Assembly: GCF_902497875.1 (NCBI RefSeq)
Contig: NZ_CABVHY010000011.1
Coordinates: 124,001 to 188,000 of the forward strand
Direction: 5' to 3'
Origin: Pseudomonas fluorescens
GTDB taxonomy: Bacteria > Pseudomonadota > Gammaproteobacteria > Pseudomonadales > Pseudomonadaceae
Length of the DNA stretch: 64,000 nucleotides
A model generated the notes under the pieces. That model had not been told where the DNA came from and did not search any database. It saw only the letters and a list, made by a program, of their open reading frames with translations. Numbering within the stretch: position 1 is the first letter of the stretch; every line of letters starts with the position of its first letter. Both the position numbers and the translations under genes were made by a program. Below are positions 1 to 8,594 of the stretch, in pieces.

Positions 1-35
1 CCAAGGACCGCGGCCGTCGCAATAAAACTCCGCAT
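1..35 (-). CDS. possible 5' end of a secreted-protein gene, cut by window edge
   Basis: On the minus strand an ATG at position 35 opens a frame that reads MRSFIATAAVLG and runs off the window. The basic residue followed by a hydrophobic run looks like the beginning of a signal peptide. No strong ribosome binding site is visible and only 11 complete codons are present, so this is a weak call. It lies 42 bases downstream of the VF530-type gene in the same orientation. Confidence 0.25.
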   Translation of the reverse strand, partial: MRSFIATAAVL

Positions 36-77
36 CGTGCGTGAGTAGGTAGCCTGCTCGGCGTGCATCCTGGTGTC

Positions 78-308
78 CTAGATCGGACGTTTGGTGCGTT
101 GCAGCTTTACGTACAAGCCTTCGACTTTCTCACGAGCCCAAGGGGTTTTACGCAGGAAGGTCAGGCTCGACTTGATGCTTGGATCACTCTTGAAGCAGCG
201 AATATCAATGCGCTCGGCCAGCCCCGACCATTCATAGTGTTCAACCAGCGCGGTGAGGATCTGTTCCAGGGTCACGCCGTGCAGCGGGTCGTTGTTCGGT
301 GCGGTCAT
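78..308 (-). CDS. VF530 family protein (DUF2132)
   Basis: A 76-residue protein with the features of the VF530/DUF2132 family: the N-terminal part [14 protein letters not shown], the central [19 protein letters not shown] stretch and the [12 protein letters not shown] motif. The family is small, mostly helical and widespread in gamma-proteobacteria. DNA binding has been proposed for it but the cellular role is not established. The full usual family length is present. The ATG at 308 begins the conserved region and no good upstream alternative exists. It appears monocistronic, with a REP-containing spacer upstream. Confidence 0.85.
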   Translation of the reverse strand: MTAPNNDPLHGVTLEQILTALVEHYEWSGLAERIDIRCFKSDPSIKSSLTFLRKTPWAREKVEGLYVKLQRTKRPI

Positions 309-390
309 GCCAGGCCTTTGAGCGAAGAAGGAAAAGGAAGCCGCGCACCTTAGCCGATGTGCTAGACGGTTAACTATAGGTGAACCAGAA

Positions 391-527
391 AAGATCGCAG
401 CCTGCGGCAGCTCCTACGGATTGCGTTCACATATAGATAACGGATGTACCCGATCCCCGGATTGCGTTCACACATTGATAACGGATGTACCCGGTCTGTG
501 TAGGAGCTGTCGCAGGCTGCGATCTTT
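391..527. repeat. REP doublet (GTAGGAGCTGCCGCAGGCTGCGATC family)
   Basis: Left arm 391-417 and right arm 500-527 are near-perfect inverted copies of the commonest REP of this window. Two copies facing each other with a spacer form a REPIN-like unit, which can fold as a long hairpin. Confidence 0.9.
420..493. repeat. 33-base tandem direct repeat, two copies
   Basis: Copies at 420-452 and 461-493 share ATTGCGTTCACA, GATAACGGATGTACCCG and most bases between, with a period of 41. They fill the spacer of the surrounding REP doublet. Confidence 0.85.
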
Positions 528-722
528 TGACTGTTACCAAATCCGAAATGATCCATGTCAATAAAAGCGCTTTCTCTCTCGTCGGCAGCGCTTTATCCTT
601 CCAACCCTTGATGCTGAATCGCTTCATCTTCCTTTTTTAAATCAGCGGCATGCCGTTCTCGAATCGAGAGCGAGCAGCTTCTATTTCTACCCATTCCCAG
701 AAAAAGATCTAAACCCGCCTCC

Positions 723-2105
723 ATGCCCGACTACCAGAAACTCAAAGACAGCGCTGTCCGAAGCCCTTTTGCCGGCCGAAAAACCCTGATCCTGCTCGGC
801 GGCCTCACTGCCTTCGGCCTCACCACCGGCACCCAGGCGGCCCCGGCATTCGACAGCGACTCCCCCTGGATGCTGGGCGACTGGAACGGTACTCGCACGG
901 AACTCGCGGAAAAAGGCTACGACTTCAAAGTCGATTACACCGGCGAAATGGGCTCCAACCTGCATGGCGGTTACAACCACGACCGCACTGCGCGCTACAG
1001 CGACCAGTTCGGCCTCGGCACCCATCTGGACCTGCAGAAGATCCTCGGCTGGGACGACGCCGAGTTCCAGCTGACCATCACCGAACGCAGCGGCAACAAC
1101 ATCAGCAATGACCGGATCAACGATCCACGGGTCGGCGGCTTCACCTCGGCGCAGGAAGTCTGGGGTCGCGGCCAGACCTGGCGGCTGACGCAGATGTGGT
1201 ATCAGCAGAAATTCTTCGACCAGAAACTCGACATCAAGGTCGGCCGTTTCGGTGAGGGAGAGGACTTCAACAGCTTCCCCTGCGACTTCCAGAACCTGGC
1301 GTTCTGCGGCTCGCAAGTCGGCAACTGGGTCGGCGACATCTGGTACAACTGGCCGGTCAGTCAGTGGGCTCTGCGGGTCAAATACCACCTGACGCCTGAA
1401 CTCTACGCGCAGGTCGGCGCTTATGAGCAGAATCCGTCGAACCTTGATCGCGACAACGGCTTCAAGCTCAGCGGCAGCGGCACCCAGGGCGCGATCCTGC
1501 CGGTCGAGCTGGTCTGGACTCCGAAGCTTAATGGCCTGCCCGGGGAATACCGCGCCGGTTACTACTACAGCACTGCCAGCGCCACTGACGTTTATAAAGA
1601 CCACAATGGTCAGCCCGCCGCCTTGAGCGGTGAGGCCTATCGCAGCAGTTCGAGCAAGCACGGCGTCTGGCTGGGGCTGCAGCAGCAACTCACTAGCCGT
1701 GCCAGCGACCACTCCCGGGGCTTGAGCGTGTTCGCCAATGCCACGCTGCACGACAAGAAAACCAACGCGATCGACAACTACGTCCAGGGCGGTGTCGTCT
1801 ACAAGGGCCTGTTCGATGCACGGGCCAAAGACGATATCGGGTTCGCCATGGCCCGGGTCCACGTCAACCCGGCTTTTCGCAAGAACGCCGAGGCCAGCAA
1901 CCAGGCCCGCGCCGTCTACGACTTCGATGACCCGGCCTTCCTGCCGCCGCAAGACACCGAGTACAGCGCCGAGCTCTATTACGGCGTGCACCTCACCGAT
2001 TGGCTGACCGTGCGCCCGAACCTGCAGTACATCCGCCACCCCGGAGGCGTCGACAAGGTCGATGACGCGCTGATCGGCGGGATCAAGGTGCAAAGCTCGT
2101 TCTGA
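723..2105 (+). CDS. oprB: OprB-type carbohydrate-selective porin
   Basis: A 460-residue outer-membrane protein. Residues 1 to about 39 form a signal peptide (basic start, hydrophobic LILLGGLTAFGL core, cleavage near TQA-AP). The mature part begins with SPWMLGDWNGTRTELAEKGYDF, the entry signature of the OprB family, and ends in a C-terminal phenylalanine as outer-membrane barrels do. The family forms 16-stranded porins for glucose and related sugars. The next gene is the periplasmic glucose dehydrogenase gcd, 106 bases downstream on the same strand, so the porin probably delivers glucose to that enzyme. The ribosome binding site before the ATG at 723 is poor. The exact substrate is inferred from family and neighbour. 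Confidence 0.9.
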   Translation: MPDYQKLKDSAVRSPFAGRKTLILLGGLTAFGLTTGTQAAPAFDSDSPWMLGDWNGTRTELAEKGYDFKVDYTGEMGSNLHGGYNHDRTARYSDQFGLGTHLDLQKILGWDDAEFQLTITERSGNNISNDRINDPRVGGFTSAQEVWGRGQTWRLTQMWYQQKFFDQKLDIKVGRFGEGEDFNSFPCDFQNLAFCGSQVGNWVGDIWYNWPVSQWALRVKYHLTPELYAQVGAYEQNPSNLDRDNGFKLSGSGTQGAILPVELVWTPKLNGLPGEYRAGYYYSTASATDVYKDHNGQPAALSGEAYRSSSSKHGVWLGLQQQLTSRASDHSRGLSVFANATLHDKKTNAIDNYVQGGVVYKGLFDARAKDDIGFAMARVHVNPAFRKNAEASNQARAVYDFDDPAFLPPQDTEYSAELYYGVHLTDWLTVRPNLQYIRHPGGVDKVDDALIGGIKVQSSF

Positions 2106-2211
2106 CAGCCTCATCTGAACCAACCCGCTTTAGCTGAACCAATCCCGCGCCTGATCGTCATCTACAGTGAACTTGCGCGGGAACACTCTTAACGTCACGG
2201 AGAACCACACT

Positions 2212-4635
2212 ATGAGCACTGATGGTGCTTTGAGTCGAAGCCGTCTGTTGCCGAGCCTGCTCGGTATCCTGCTTCTGCTAATGGGCCTGGCCTTGCTGGC
2301 CGGGGGGATCAAGCTGAGCATGCTCGGCGGCTCGCTGTATTACCTGCTGGCCGGTATCGGTCTGGTGCTCACCGGGCTGTTACTGCTCGCGGCCCGCCGC
2401 GCGGCACTGGGCCTGTACGCACTGGTGCTGTTTGCCAGTACGGTATGGGCGCTGTGGGAGGTCGGCCTGGACTGGTGGCAACTGGTACCGCGTCTGGCGA
2501 TGTTGTTTGCCCTGGGTATCGTCCTGCTGTTGCCGTGGTTCCGCCGTCCGTTGCTGCGCGGCCAGACCGCTACCCTGGGCACCAAGGCGCTGAGCGCGGC
2601 GGTGGTCATCGCCGGCGTTACCGCGCTGGCCAGCCAGTTCAACAACCCTGGTGAAATCAAGGGCCAGCTGGATCGCGACGCTGTTCCCGGCATGACCAAC
2701 ACCGCCCCGGCCATGCCCGACGGTGACTGGAATTCCTACGGCCGTTCGGCCCACGGCGACCGTTATTCGCCACTGGCGCAGATCACTCCAGAAAACGTCA
2801 GCAAACTGGTGCCGGCCTGGACGTATCGCACCGGTGACCTGCCAGGGCCGAACGACCCGGGTGAGACCACCGCGGAAAACACCCCGCTCAAAGCCAACGG
2901 CATGCTCTACGTCTGCACGCCCCACAGCCAGGTGATCGCCCTGGACCCGGATACCGGCAAGGAAATCTGGCGTTTCGATCCGAAGCTGAGCACGCAGAAT
3001 GCGGCGAACTTCAAGGGCTGGGCGCACATGACCTGTCGTGGCGTGTCGTATCACGATGACGCGGCCTATGCGGCCACCGAGCAAAGCCCGGTCACGCCCG
3101 ATACCAGCGCGACTGCAGCGCCGGCGAGCAACGTCTGCCCGCGACGGATCTTCCTGCCAACCGCCGACACCCGTCTGATCGCCCTCGACGCCGACACCGG
3201 GAAAATGTGCGAGGACTTCGGCGACAAGGGTCAGGTCGACCTGCGCAGCAACATCGGCAGCTTCACCGCCGGTGGTTACTACTCCACCTCGCCAGCCGCG
3301 GTCACGCGCAACCTGGTGATTATCGGCGGTCACGTCACCGACAACGTCTCCATCGATGAACCCAGCGGCGTGATCCGCGCGTTTGACGTGCACACCGGTC
3401 GCCTGGTATGGAACTGGGACAGCGGCAATCCGGATGACACCACGCCGATTGCCGAAGGCCAGGTCTACACCCGCAACTCGCCGAACATGTGGTCGATATT
3501 CAGCGTCGACGAAAAACTTGGCATGGTTTACCTGCCGATGGGTAACCAGACACCGGACCAGTGGGGCGGCGACCGCACCCCAGAGTCGGAAAAGTACAGT
3601 GCGGGTGTCACTGCGCTGGACATCGACACCGGCCACGTGCGCTGGACCTTCCAGTTCACCCATCACGACCTGTGGGACATGGACGTCGGCGGTCAACCGA
3701 CCCTGATGGACCTGAAAACCGCTGACGGGGTCAAACCGGCGCTGCTCGCCTCGACCAAGCAAGGCAGCATCTACGTGCTCGACCGCAGCACCGGCCAGCC
3801 GATCGTGCCAATCAAAGAAGTGCCGGTTCCACAAGGCGCTGTAGAGGGCGACCACACCTCGCCGACCCAGCCAATGTCGGACCTGCACATGATGCCGCCG
3901 GTGCTCGAAGAGCACGACATGTGGGGCGTCACCCCGTTCGATCAGATGCTCTGTCGGATCGACTTCAAGTCCCTGCGTTACGACGGCATCTATACCCCGC
4001 CTTCGCTGCAAGGCTCGATCGTTTATCCCGGCAACTTCGGGGTATTCGACTGGGGTGGTATCTCGATCGATCCGGTGCGCCAGATCGCTTTCCTCAACCC
4101 AAGCTACATGGCCTTCAAATCGAAACTGGTGCCTGCTGCTGAAGTGGCCGGCGGCCCGGGTCGCAAAAGCGAAACCGAAGGCGTGCAGCCGAACAAGGGC
4201 GCGCCTTACGGTGTGATTCTCGAAGCCATGCTCTCGCCCATGGGCCTGCCCTGCCAGGCGCCGGCCTGGGGTTATGTGTCGGCAATCGACCTGACCACCA
4301 ATAAAGTGATCTGGAAACACAAGAACGGCACCGTGCGTGACAGCGCCCCGGTTCCGATCCCGCTGAGCATGGGCGTGCCAAGCCTGGGCGGGACCTTCAC
4401 CACCGCCGGTGGCGTCGCCTTCCTCAGCGGCACCCTCGATCAGTACCTGCGCGCCTACGACGTGAAAAACGGCAAGCAGCTGTGGGAAGCTCGCCTGCCA
4501 GCGGGCGGTCAAACCACCCCGATGACCTACACCGGTAAAGACGGCAAGCAATACGTGCTGGTCGTCGCCGGCGGCCACGGCTCGCTGGGCACCAAACAGG
4601 GTGATTATGTCCTGGCGTTCAAACTGCCGGATTAA
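2212..4635 (+). CDS. gcd: membrane-bound PQQ-dependent glucose dehydrogenase
   Basis: Oxidises D-glucose to gluconolactone in the periplasm with pyrroloquinoline quinone and passes electrons to ubiquinone. About 807 residues, the normal length. Residues 1-140 hold five hydrophobic helices (for example LLLMGLALLAGGI and YYLLAGIGLVLTG). The rest is the eight-bladed quinoprotein propeller, with family motifs such as DWNSYGRSAHGDRYSPL and HHDLWDMD (residues 484-491). I chose the ATG at 2212 because ACGGAGAA lies 7 bases upstream. A GTG 45 bases earlier also opens the frame but lacks such a site. A terminator follows the stop codon. Together with the porin gene it supports the direct oxidative glucose pathway typical of pseudomonads. 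Confidence 0.96.
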   Translation: MSTDGALSRSRLLPSLLGILLLLMGLALLAGGIKLSMLGGSLYYLLAGIGLVLTGLLLLAARRAALGLYALVLFASTVWALWEVGLDWWQLVPRLAMLFALGIVLLLPWFRRPLLRGQTATLGTKALSAAVVIAGVTALASQFNNPGEIKGQLDRDAVPGMTNTAPAMPDGDWNSYGRSAHGDRYSPLAQITPENVSKLVPAWTYRTGDLPGPNDPGETTAENTPLKANGMLYVCTPHSQVIALDPDTGKEIWRFDPKLSTQNAANFKGWAHMTCRGVSYHDDAAYAATEQSPVTPDTSATAAPASNVCPRRIFLPTADTRLIALDADTGKMCEDFGDKGQVDLRSNIGSFTAGGYYSTSPAAVTRNLVIIGGHVTDNVSIDEPSGVIRAFDVHTGRLVWNWDSGNPDDTTPIAEGQVYTRNSPNMWSIFSVDEKLGMVYLPMGNQTPDQWGGDRTPESEKYSAGVTALDIDTGHVRWTFQFTHHDLWDMDVGGQPTLMDLKTADGVKPALLASTKQGSIYVLDRSTGQPIVPIKEVPVPQGAVEGDHTSPTQPMSDLHMMPPVLEEHDMWGVTPFDQMLCRIDFKSLRYDGIYTPPSLQGSIVYPGNFGVFDWGGISIDPVRQIAFLNPSYMAFKSKLVPAAEVAGGPGRKSETEGVQPNKGAPYGVILEAMLSPMGLPCQAPAWGYVSAIDLTTNKVIWKHKNGTVRDSAPVPIPLSMGVPSLGGTFTTAGGVAFLSGTLDQYLRAYDVKNGKQLWEARLPAGGQTTPMTYTGKDGKQYVLVVAGGHGSLGTKQGDYVLAFKLPD

Positions 4636-4653
4636 GCATTAACGGCAAAAGAC

Positions 4654-4687
4654 AAAGGCGACTATCGAGAGGTAGTTGCCTTTTTTT
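4654..4687 (+). terminator. Rho-independent terminator of gcd
   Basis: A hairpin (AAGGC-ACTA arms with one mismatch, loop TCGAGAGG) is followed by seven T residues, 19 bases after the gcd stop codon. Confidence 0.85.
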
Positions 4688-4730
4688 GTGAGTACATAAA
4701 CCAGAGACTTTCGGCGAGTGTGAGATCGCC

Positions 4731-4830
4731 AAGATCGCAGCCTGCGGCAGCTCCTACACGGGCTCCGTACACCCGCAAAATATCTGGCGTATTCAAAACC
4801 CGTAGGAGCTGCCGCAGGCTGCGATTTTTT
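4731..4830. repeat. REP doublet (REPIN) between gcd and lon
   Basis: Inverted copies of the GTAGGAGCTGCCGCAGGCTGCGATC element at 4731-4757 and 4802-4830, spaced by 44 bases. Confidence 0.92.
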
Positions 4831-4880
4831 TGGCCCCCCTGAATATCGCCCATGAAATATCCATTAACAAACTCCCACCA

Positions 4881-4908
4881 TTGAAACCACTGCCCACCTG
4901 CCCCATCT
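4881..4908 (+). promoter_or_regulatory. sigma-32 (RpoH) heat-shock promoter of lon
   Basis: TTGAAA at 4881-4886, a 14-base spacer, and CCCCATCT at 4901-4908. This matches the RpoH consensus (CTTGAAA, 13-15 bases, CCCCATNT) except for the first C of the -35 box. It places transcription start about 20-25 bases before the lon start codon. Confidence 0.85.
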
Positions 4909-4937
4909 AACCACCATACCCAATGCGCAGGTGCCCC

Positions 4938-7355
4938 ATGAGCGACCAGCAAGAATTCCCGGAAGACCCCAGCGAATACGCCGATCCAGAAAACGCCGAA
5001 CACCACACCACAGGCACCGGCCTGGCCTTGCCCGGGCAGAATCTGCCGGACAAGGTCTACATCATCCCGATCCACAATCGGCCGTTCTTCCCGGCGCAAG
5101 TGCTGCCGGTGATCGTCAATGAAGAGCCGTGGGCCGAAACCCTGGAACTGGTCAGCAAGTCCGATCATCACACCCTGGCGCTGTTCTACATGGACACGCC
5201 CCAGGAAGACCCACGGCATTTCGACACCTCGAGCCTGCCACTCTACGGCACCCTGGTGAAGGTCCATCACGCCAGTCGCGAAAACGGCAAACTGCAATTC
5301 GTCGCCCAGGGCCTCACCCGCGTGCGCATTCGCACCTGGCTCAAGCACCATCGCCCGCCGTATCTGGTGGAAGTCGAATACCCGCACCAGCCGAGCGAGC
5401 CGACCGACGAGGTCAAGGCCTATGGCATGGCGCTGATCAATGCGATCAAGGAACTGCTGCCGCTCAACCCGCTGTACAGCGAAGAGCTGAAGAATTACCT
5501 CAACCGCTTCAGCCCCAACGACCCGTCGCCGCTGACTGACTTCGCCGCCGCGCTGACTTCGGCGACAGGGAGTGAGCTGCAGGCAGTGCTCGACTGCGTG
5601 CCGATGCTCAAGCGCATGGAAAAAGTCCTGCCAATGCTGCGCAAGGAAGTCGAAGTCGCGCGCCTGCAAAAAGAAATCTCCGCTGAAGTAAACCGCAAGA
5701 TCGGCGAGCACCAGCGCGAGTTCTTCCTCAAGGAACAGCTCAAGGTCATTCAGCAGGAGCTGGGCCTGACCAAGGACGACCGCAGCGCCGACATTGAACA
5801 GTTCGAGCAGCGGCTGGTGGGCAAGGTCCTGCCCCCGCAGGCGCAAAAACGCGTCGAAGAGGAAATGAACAAACTGTCGATCCTCGAAACCGGCTCACCG
5901 GAATACGCGGTGACCCGCAACTACCTGGAATGGGCCACTGCAGTGCCATGGGGCGTGTATGGCGAGGACAAACTCGACCTCAAACACGCGCGCAAGGTGC
6001 TCGATCAACACCACGCGGGGCTCGGCGACATCAAGACGCGGATTCTCGAGTTCCTCGCGGTGGGCGCCTATAAAGGCGAGATCAGCGGTTCCATCGTGCT
6101 GTTGGTCGGCCCGCCGGGCGTGGGCAAAACCAGTGTCGGCAAATCCATCGCCGAATCCCTCGGGCGGCCGTTCTATCGCTTCAGCGTCGGCGGCATGCGC
6201 GATGAGGCGGAGATCAAGGGCCACCGCCGGACCTACATCGGCGCCCAACCGGGCAAGCTGGTGCAGGCACTGAAAGAAGTCGAAGTGATGAACCCGGTGA
6301 TCATGCTCGACGAGATCGACAAGATGGGCCAGAGCTACCAGGGCGACCCGGCCTCGGCACTGCTGGAAACCCTCGACCCGGAACAGAACGTAGAATTCCT
6401 CGATCACTACCTGGACCTGCGCCTGGACCTGTCGAAGGTGCTGTTCGTCTGCACCGCCAACACCCTGGACTCGATTCCCGGCCCCTTGCTGGACCGGATG
6501 GAAGTGATTCGCCTGTCGGGCTATATCACTGAAGAAAAAATGGCCATCGCCAAGCGTCACTTGTGGCCCAAACAGCTGCAAAAGGCCGGCGTTTCCAAAG
6601 GCAGTCTGTCCATCACCGACGGCGCCCTGCGCGCGGTAATCGACGGTTATGCCCGTGAGGCCGGGGTGCGGCAGCTGGAAAAACAATTGGGCAAGCTGGT
6701 GCGCAAATCAGTGATGAAGCTGATCGACGAGCCGAGCGCGGTGATCAAGATCGGCAACAAAGAGCTGGAAGCCTCACTCGGTCATCCGGTGTTCCGTAAC
6801 GAGCAAGTGCTGTCCGGCACCGGGGTGATTACTGGCTTGGCCTGGACCAGCATGGGCGGCGCGACCCTGCCGATCGAAGCCACGCGGATTCACACGCTCA
6901 ATCGCGGCTTCAAACTCACCGGGCAACTGGGTGAAGTGATGAAAGAGTCGGCGGAAATCGCCTACAGCTACGTCAGCTCCAATCTGAAGTCGTTTGGCGG
7001 TGATCCGAAGTTCTTCGACGAAGCCTTCGTCCACCTCCACGTTCCGGAAGGCGCCACCCCGAAAGACGGCCCGAGCGCCGGCGTGACCATGGCCAGCGCC
7101 TTGCTGTCCCTGGCGCGCAACCAGCCACCGAAAAAAGGCGTGGCCATGACCGGCGAACTGACCCTGACCGGGCATGTGCTGCCCATTGGCGGCGTGCGCG
7201 AGAAAGTGATTGCGGCGCGGCGGCAGAAGATCTTCGAATTGATCCTGCCAGAGCCCAACCGCGGCAGCTTTGAAGAATTGCCGGAGTATCTGAAAGAAGG
7301 CATCACCGTGCACTTCGCCAAGCGCTTTACGGATGTGGCGAAAGTGCTATTCTAA
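4938..7355 (+). CDS. lon: ATP-dependent Lon protease, second (AsrA-type) paralogue
   Basis: A cytoplasmic AAA+ serine protease of about 805 residues. The N-terminal substrate-recognition domain (about 30-240) begins KVYIIPIHNRPFFPAQ. A helical segment, then the ATPase with Walker A GPPGVGKT (391-398) and Walker B VIMLDEIDK, follow. The C-terminal protease carries the catalytic Ser713 in KDGPSAGVT and Lys756 in GGVREKV. The long acidic head and the nearby Icp-type gene match P. aeruginosa PA0779/AsrA (neighbour PA0778), a heat-shock-linked Lon paralogue, rather than the clpX-adjacent lon. I chose the ATG at 4938; an in-frame ATG at 4923 would add MRRCP. It lies directly behind a sigma-32 promoter, so heat induction is expected. 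Confidence 0.95.
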   Translation: MSDQQEFPEDPSEYADPENAEHHTTGTGLALPGQNLPDKVYIIPIHNRPFFPAQVLPVIVNEEPWAETLELVSKSDHHTLALFYMDTPQEDPRHFDTSSLPLYGTLVKVHHASRENGKLQFVAQGLTRVRIRTWLKHHRPPYLVEVEYPHQPSEPTDEVKAYGMALINAIKELLPLNPLYSEELKNYLNRFSPNDPSPLTDFAAALTSATGSELQAVLDCVPMLKRMEKVLPMLRKEVEVARLQKEISAEVNRKIGEHQREFFLKEQLKVIQQELGLTKDDRSADIEQFEQRLVGKVLPPQAQKRVEEEMNKLSILETGSPEYAVTRNYLEWATAVPWGVYGEDKLDLKHARKVLDQHHAGLGDIKTRILEFLAVGAYKGEISGSIVLLVGPPGVGKTSVGKSIAESLGRPFYRFSVGGMRDEAEIKGHRRTYIGAQPGKLVQALKEVEVMNPVIMLDEIDKMGQSYQGDPASALLETLDPEQNVEFLDHYLDLRLDLSKVLFVCTANTLDSIPGPLLDRMEVIRLSGYITEEKMAIAKRHLWPKQLQKAGVSKGSLSITDGALRAVIDGYAREAGVRQLEKQLGKLVRKSVMKLIDEPSAVIKIGNKELEASLGHPVFRNEQVLSGTGVITGLAWTSMGGATLPIEATRIHTLNRGFKLTGQLGEVMKESAEIAYSYVSSNLKSFGGDPKFFDEAFVHLHVPEGATPKDGPSAGVTMASALLSLARNQPPKKGVAMTGELTLTGHVLPIGGVREKVIAARRQKIFELILPEPNRGSFEELPEYLKEGITVHFAKRFTDVAKVLF

Positions 7356-7373
7356 AAATCTTATGCGTGAATA

Positions 7374-7397
7374 GCTGCCAGGTTCACGCTTGGCAGC
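7374..7397 (+). terminator. terminator-like hairpin after lon
   Basis: GCTGCCA and TGGCAGC pair around a short loop 18 bases after the lon stop. No T-tract follows, so it may be an mRNA 3'-end stabiliser rather than an intrinsic terminator. Confidence 0.4.
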
Positions 7398-7572
7398 GAC
7401 TGCATCTTAAATAGCAAAAATACAAAAAATCAGCACCACCCTATACAAAAACAATCCAACCAACTGTTACTTCTGACAGTTCACCTTTTCAAAGCCTGAT
7501 GCCTATAGTGGTCGCCAATGGCTTTACGCCTGTGAAGTCATTATTTAATTTTGCTTTTAAAAGGGATTTGAA

Positions 7573-8007
7573 ATGACGACCATCACCAGCGCTATCAAAA
7601 AAGTTACCAGTACTATCACAACAACGGGCACCTTTACCGCCAAAATTGAAAAACAGCCTGACTTCATCGCAGACAGCGTAAACGTCTATAAAGACATAGA
7701 TGGCTATATTCATTTAAGTGGCAAAGAAACATACCCTAATGGCGATGACAGAATCCTTTATATCATTCCAGAAAAAGATGTAAAAAACGGCCAACACACT
7801 TTCCCCCAAGGCATTTCCCATATAATTTTTTCTACCCGAATCGGTGGGATAACCGATACGGCACGTATTATTGAGGGAAATTGCACTATTAATTTCGACG
7901 AAATAAAAGAACACTACAAAATGTCTTTCCATGTGAAGGTCAAAAATCACGATGGCGTTCTCATAGACATTCTGGGAAATCTTGACCTTAATCATCCCAT
8001 GGACTGA
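7573..8007 (+). CDS. hypothetical protein, AT-rich orphan gene
   Basis: A 144-residue protein I do not recognise. It has a Thr/Ser-rich start (MTTITSAIKKVTSTITTTG), no signal peptide or membrane segment, and alternating polar and hydrophobic stretches (YIHLSGKETY, RILYIIPEKD, HIIFSTRIGG) that suggest a beta-sandwich. A purine-rich AAAAGGGA sits 7 bases before the ATG. The gene and its 217-base upstream region are clearly richer in A and T than the surroundings, with codons such as AAA, ATA and TTA that are rare nearby. That points to recent acquisition. It sits alone between lon and a GCGTGGGA-type repeat. Small secreted-like beta proteins of this size occur as lipid- or sugar-binding accessory genes, but nothing here proves that. 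Confidence 0.7.
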   Translation: MTTITSAIKKVTSTITTTGTFTAKIEKQPDFIADSVNVYKDIDGYIHLSGKETYPNGDDRILYIIPEKDVKNGQHTFPQGISHIIFSTRIGGITDTARIIEGNCTINFDEIKEHYKMSFHVKVKNHDGVLIDILGNLDLNHPMD

Positions 8008-8010
8008 TTG

Positions 8011-8104
8011 CTCGTTCCCACGCTCCCGCGTGGGACGCTCCGCGTCACAGAACCGGACGCAGAGCGTCCAGTGAGGCATTCCCACGCAGAGCGTGAGAAC
8101 GATC
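8011..8104. repeat. TCGTTCCCACGCTC palindromic repeat cluster
   Basis: Two inverted TCGTTC(C/T)CACGCTC(C/T)GCGTGGGA units, at the left and right ends, surround a GACGCTCCGCGTC/GACGCAGAGCGTC palindrome pair. This is a repeat family different from the other REPs in the window, and it directly follows the stop codon of the AT-rich orphan gene. Confidence 0.85.
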
Positions 8105-8199
8105 AAACCATCGCCAGCCACAGCCCACCTCTCGTCACAATTTGTCTCATCTTCGGTTATGCTCGCCGTTCGTCGTGAATGACCGGAGCGTCCTGACCC

Positions 8200-8592
8200 A
8201 TGTCCCCCACTCGCCTGCTTCTCCCCCTCAGCCTTGCCCTGCTTGCTGCCTGCGCCAGCCAATCCAGGCAGAACGTCACGGTGGAAAAACAAAGCGAATG
8301 CCCGGTGCAGTTGAAGTCCGGGCAGAACCTGATCCTCATCCTGCCAAGCAATCCGACCACGGGTTATCGCTGGGCGATTCAGGATTCGGCCGGGGGCGTG
8401 CTGCGCAGCCTCAGCCCTGAGGTCTACAGCAACCCGGAAGACGCCGGGCTGGTGGGCAGTGCCGGGCAGTCGACCTGGCGTTTCAAGGCCGCGGCAGCGG
8501 GCAGCGCGCGGTTACGCCTGACCTATCAGCAGCCGTGGGCGCCAGAAGTCGCTCCGGTGGAAACCTTCGAATGCTCGATTGCGGTTAACTGA
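8200..8592 (+). CDS. icp: chagasin-like protease inhibitor lipoprotein (I42)
   Basis: A 130-residue predicted lipoprotein: a hydrophobic signal followed by the lipobox LAAC with Cys18. The mature domain has the I42 inhibitor signatures. NPTTGYRW (51-58) is the first inhibitory loop, LVGSAGQSTWRF (84-95) the second, and YQQPW (109-113) corresponds to the RPW loop. The family blocks papain-type cysteine peptidases with an immunoglobulin-like fold. The orthologue in P. aeruginosa (PA0778) also sits beside the second lon gene. It is followed 2 bases later by the YhhN-family gene and is probably cotranscribed with it. Which peptidase it inhibits cannot be seen here. Confidence 0.88.
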   Translation: MSPTRLLLPLSLALLAACASQSRQNVTVEKQSECPVQLKSGQNLILILPSNPTTGYRWAIQDSAGGVLRSLSPEVYSNPEDAGLVGSAGQSTWRFKAAAAGSARLRLTYQQPWAPEVAPVETFECSIAVN

Positions 8593-8594
8593 TC

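Larger units (their letters stand above)
309..722. other. intergenic spacer, VF530 gene to oprB
   Basis: A 414-base gap with no convincing gene. It contains an inverted pair of REP elements (391-527), and between the two arms a 33-base direct repeat present twice. The rest must carry the divergent promoters of the VF530-type gene and oprB, but I see no clear promoter hexamers. Confidence 0.6.

Noticed and set aside
687..2123. Long minus-strand open frame antisense to oprB (478 codons)
   Set aside because: It is the mirror frame of a GC-rich gene. The plus-strand product is a clear porin with signal peptide; the antisense product matches no family.
2380..4578. 732-codon minus-strand frame opposite gcd
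   Set aside because: Shadow of gcd codon bias; no motif, start signal or context supports it.
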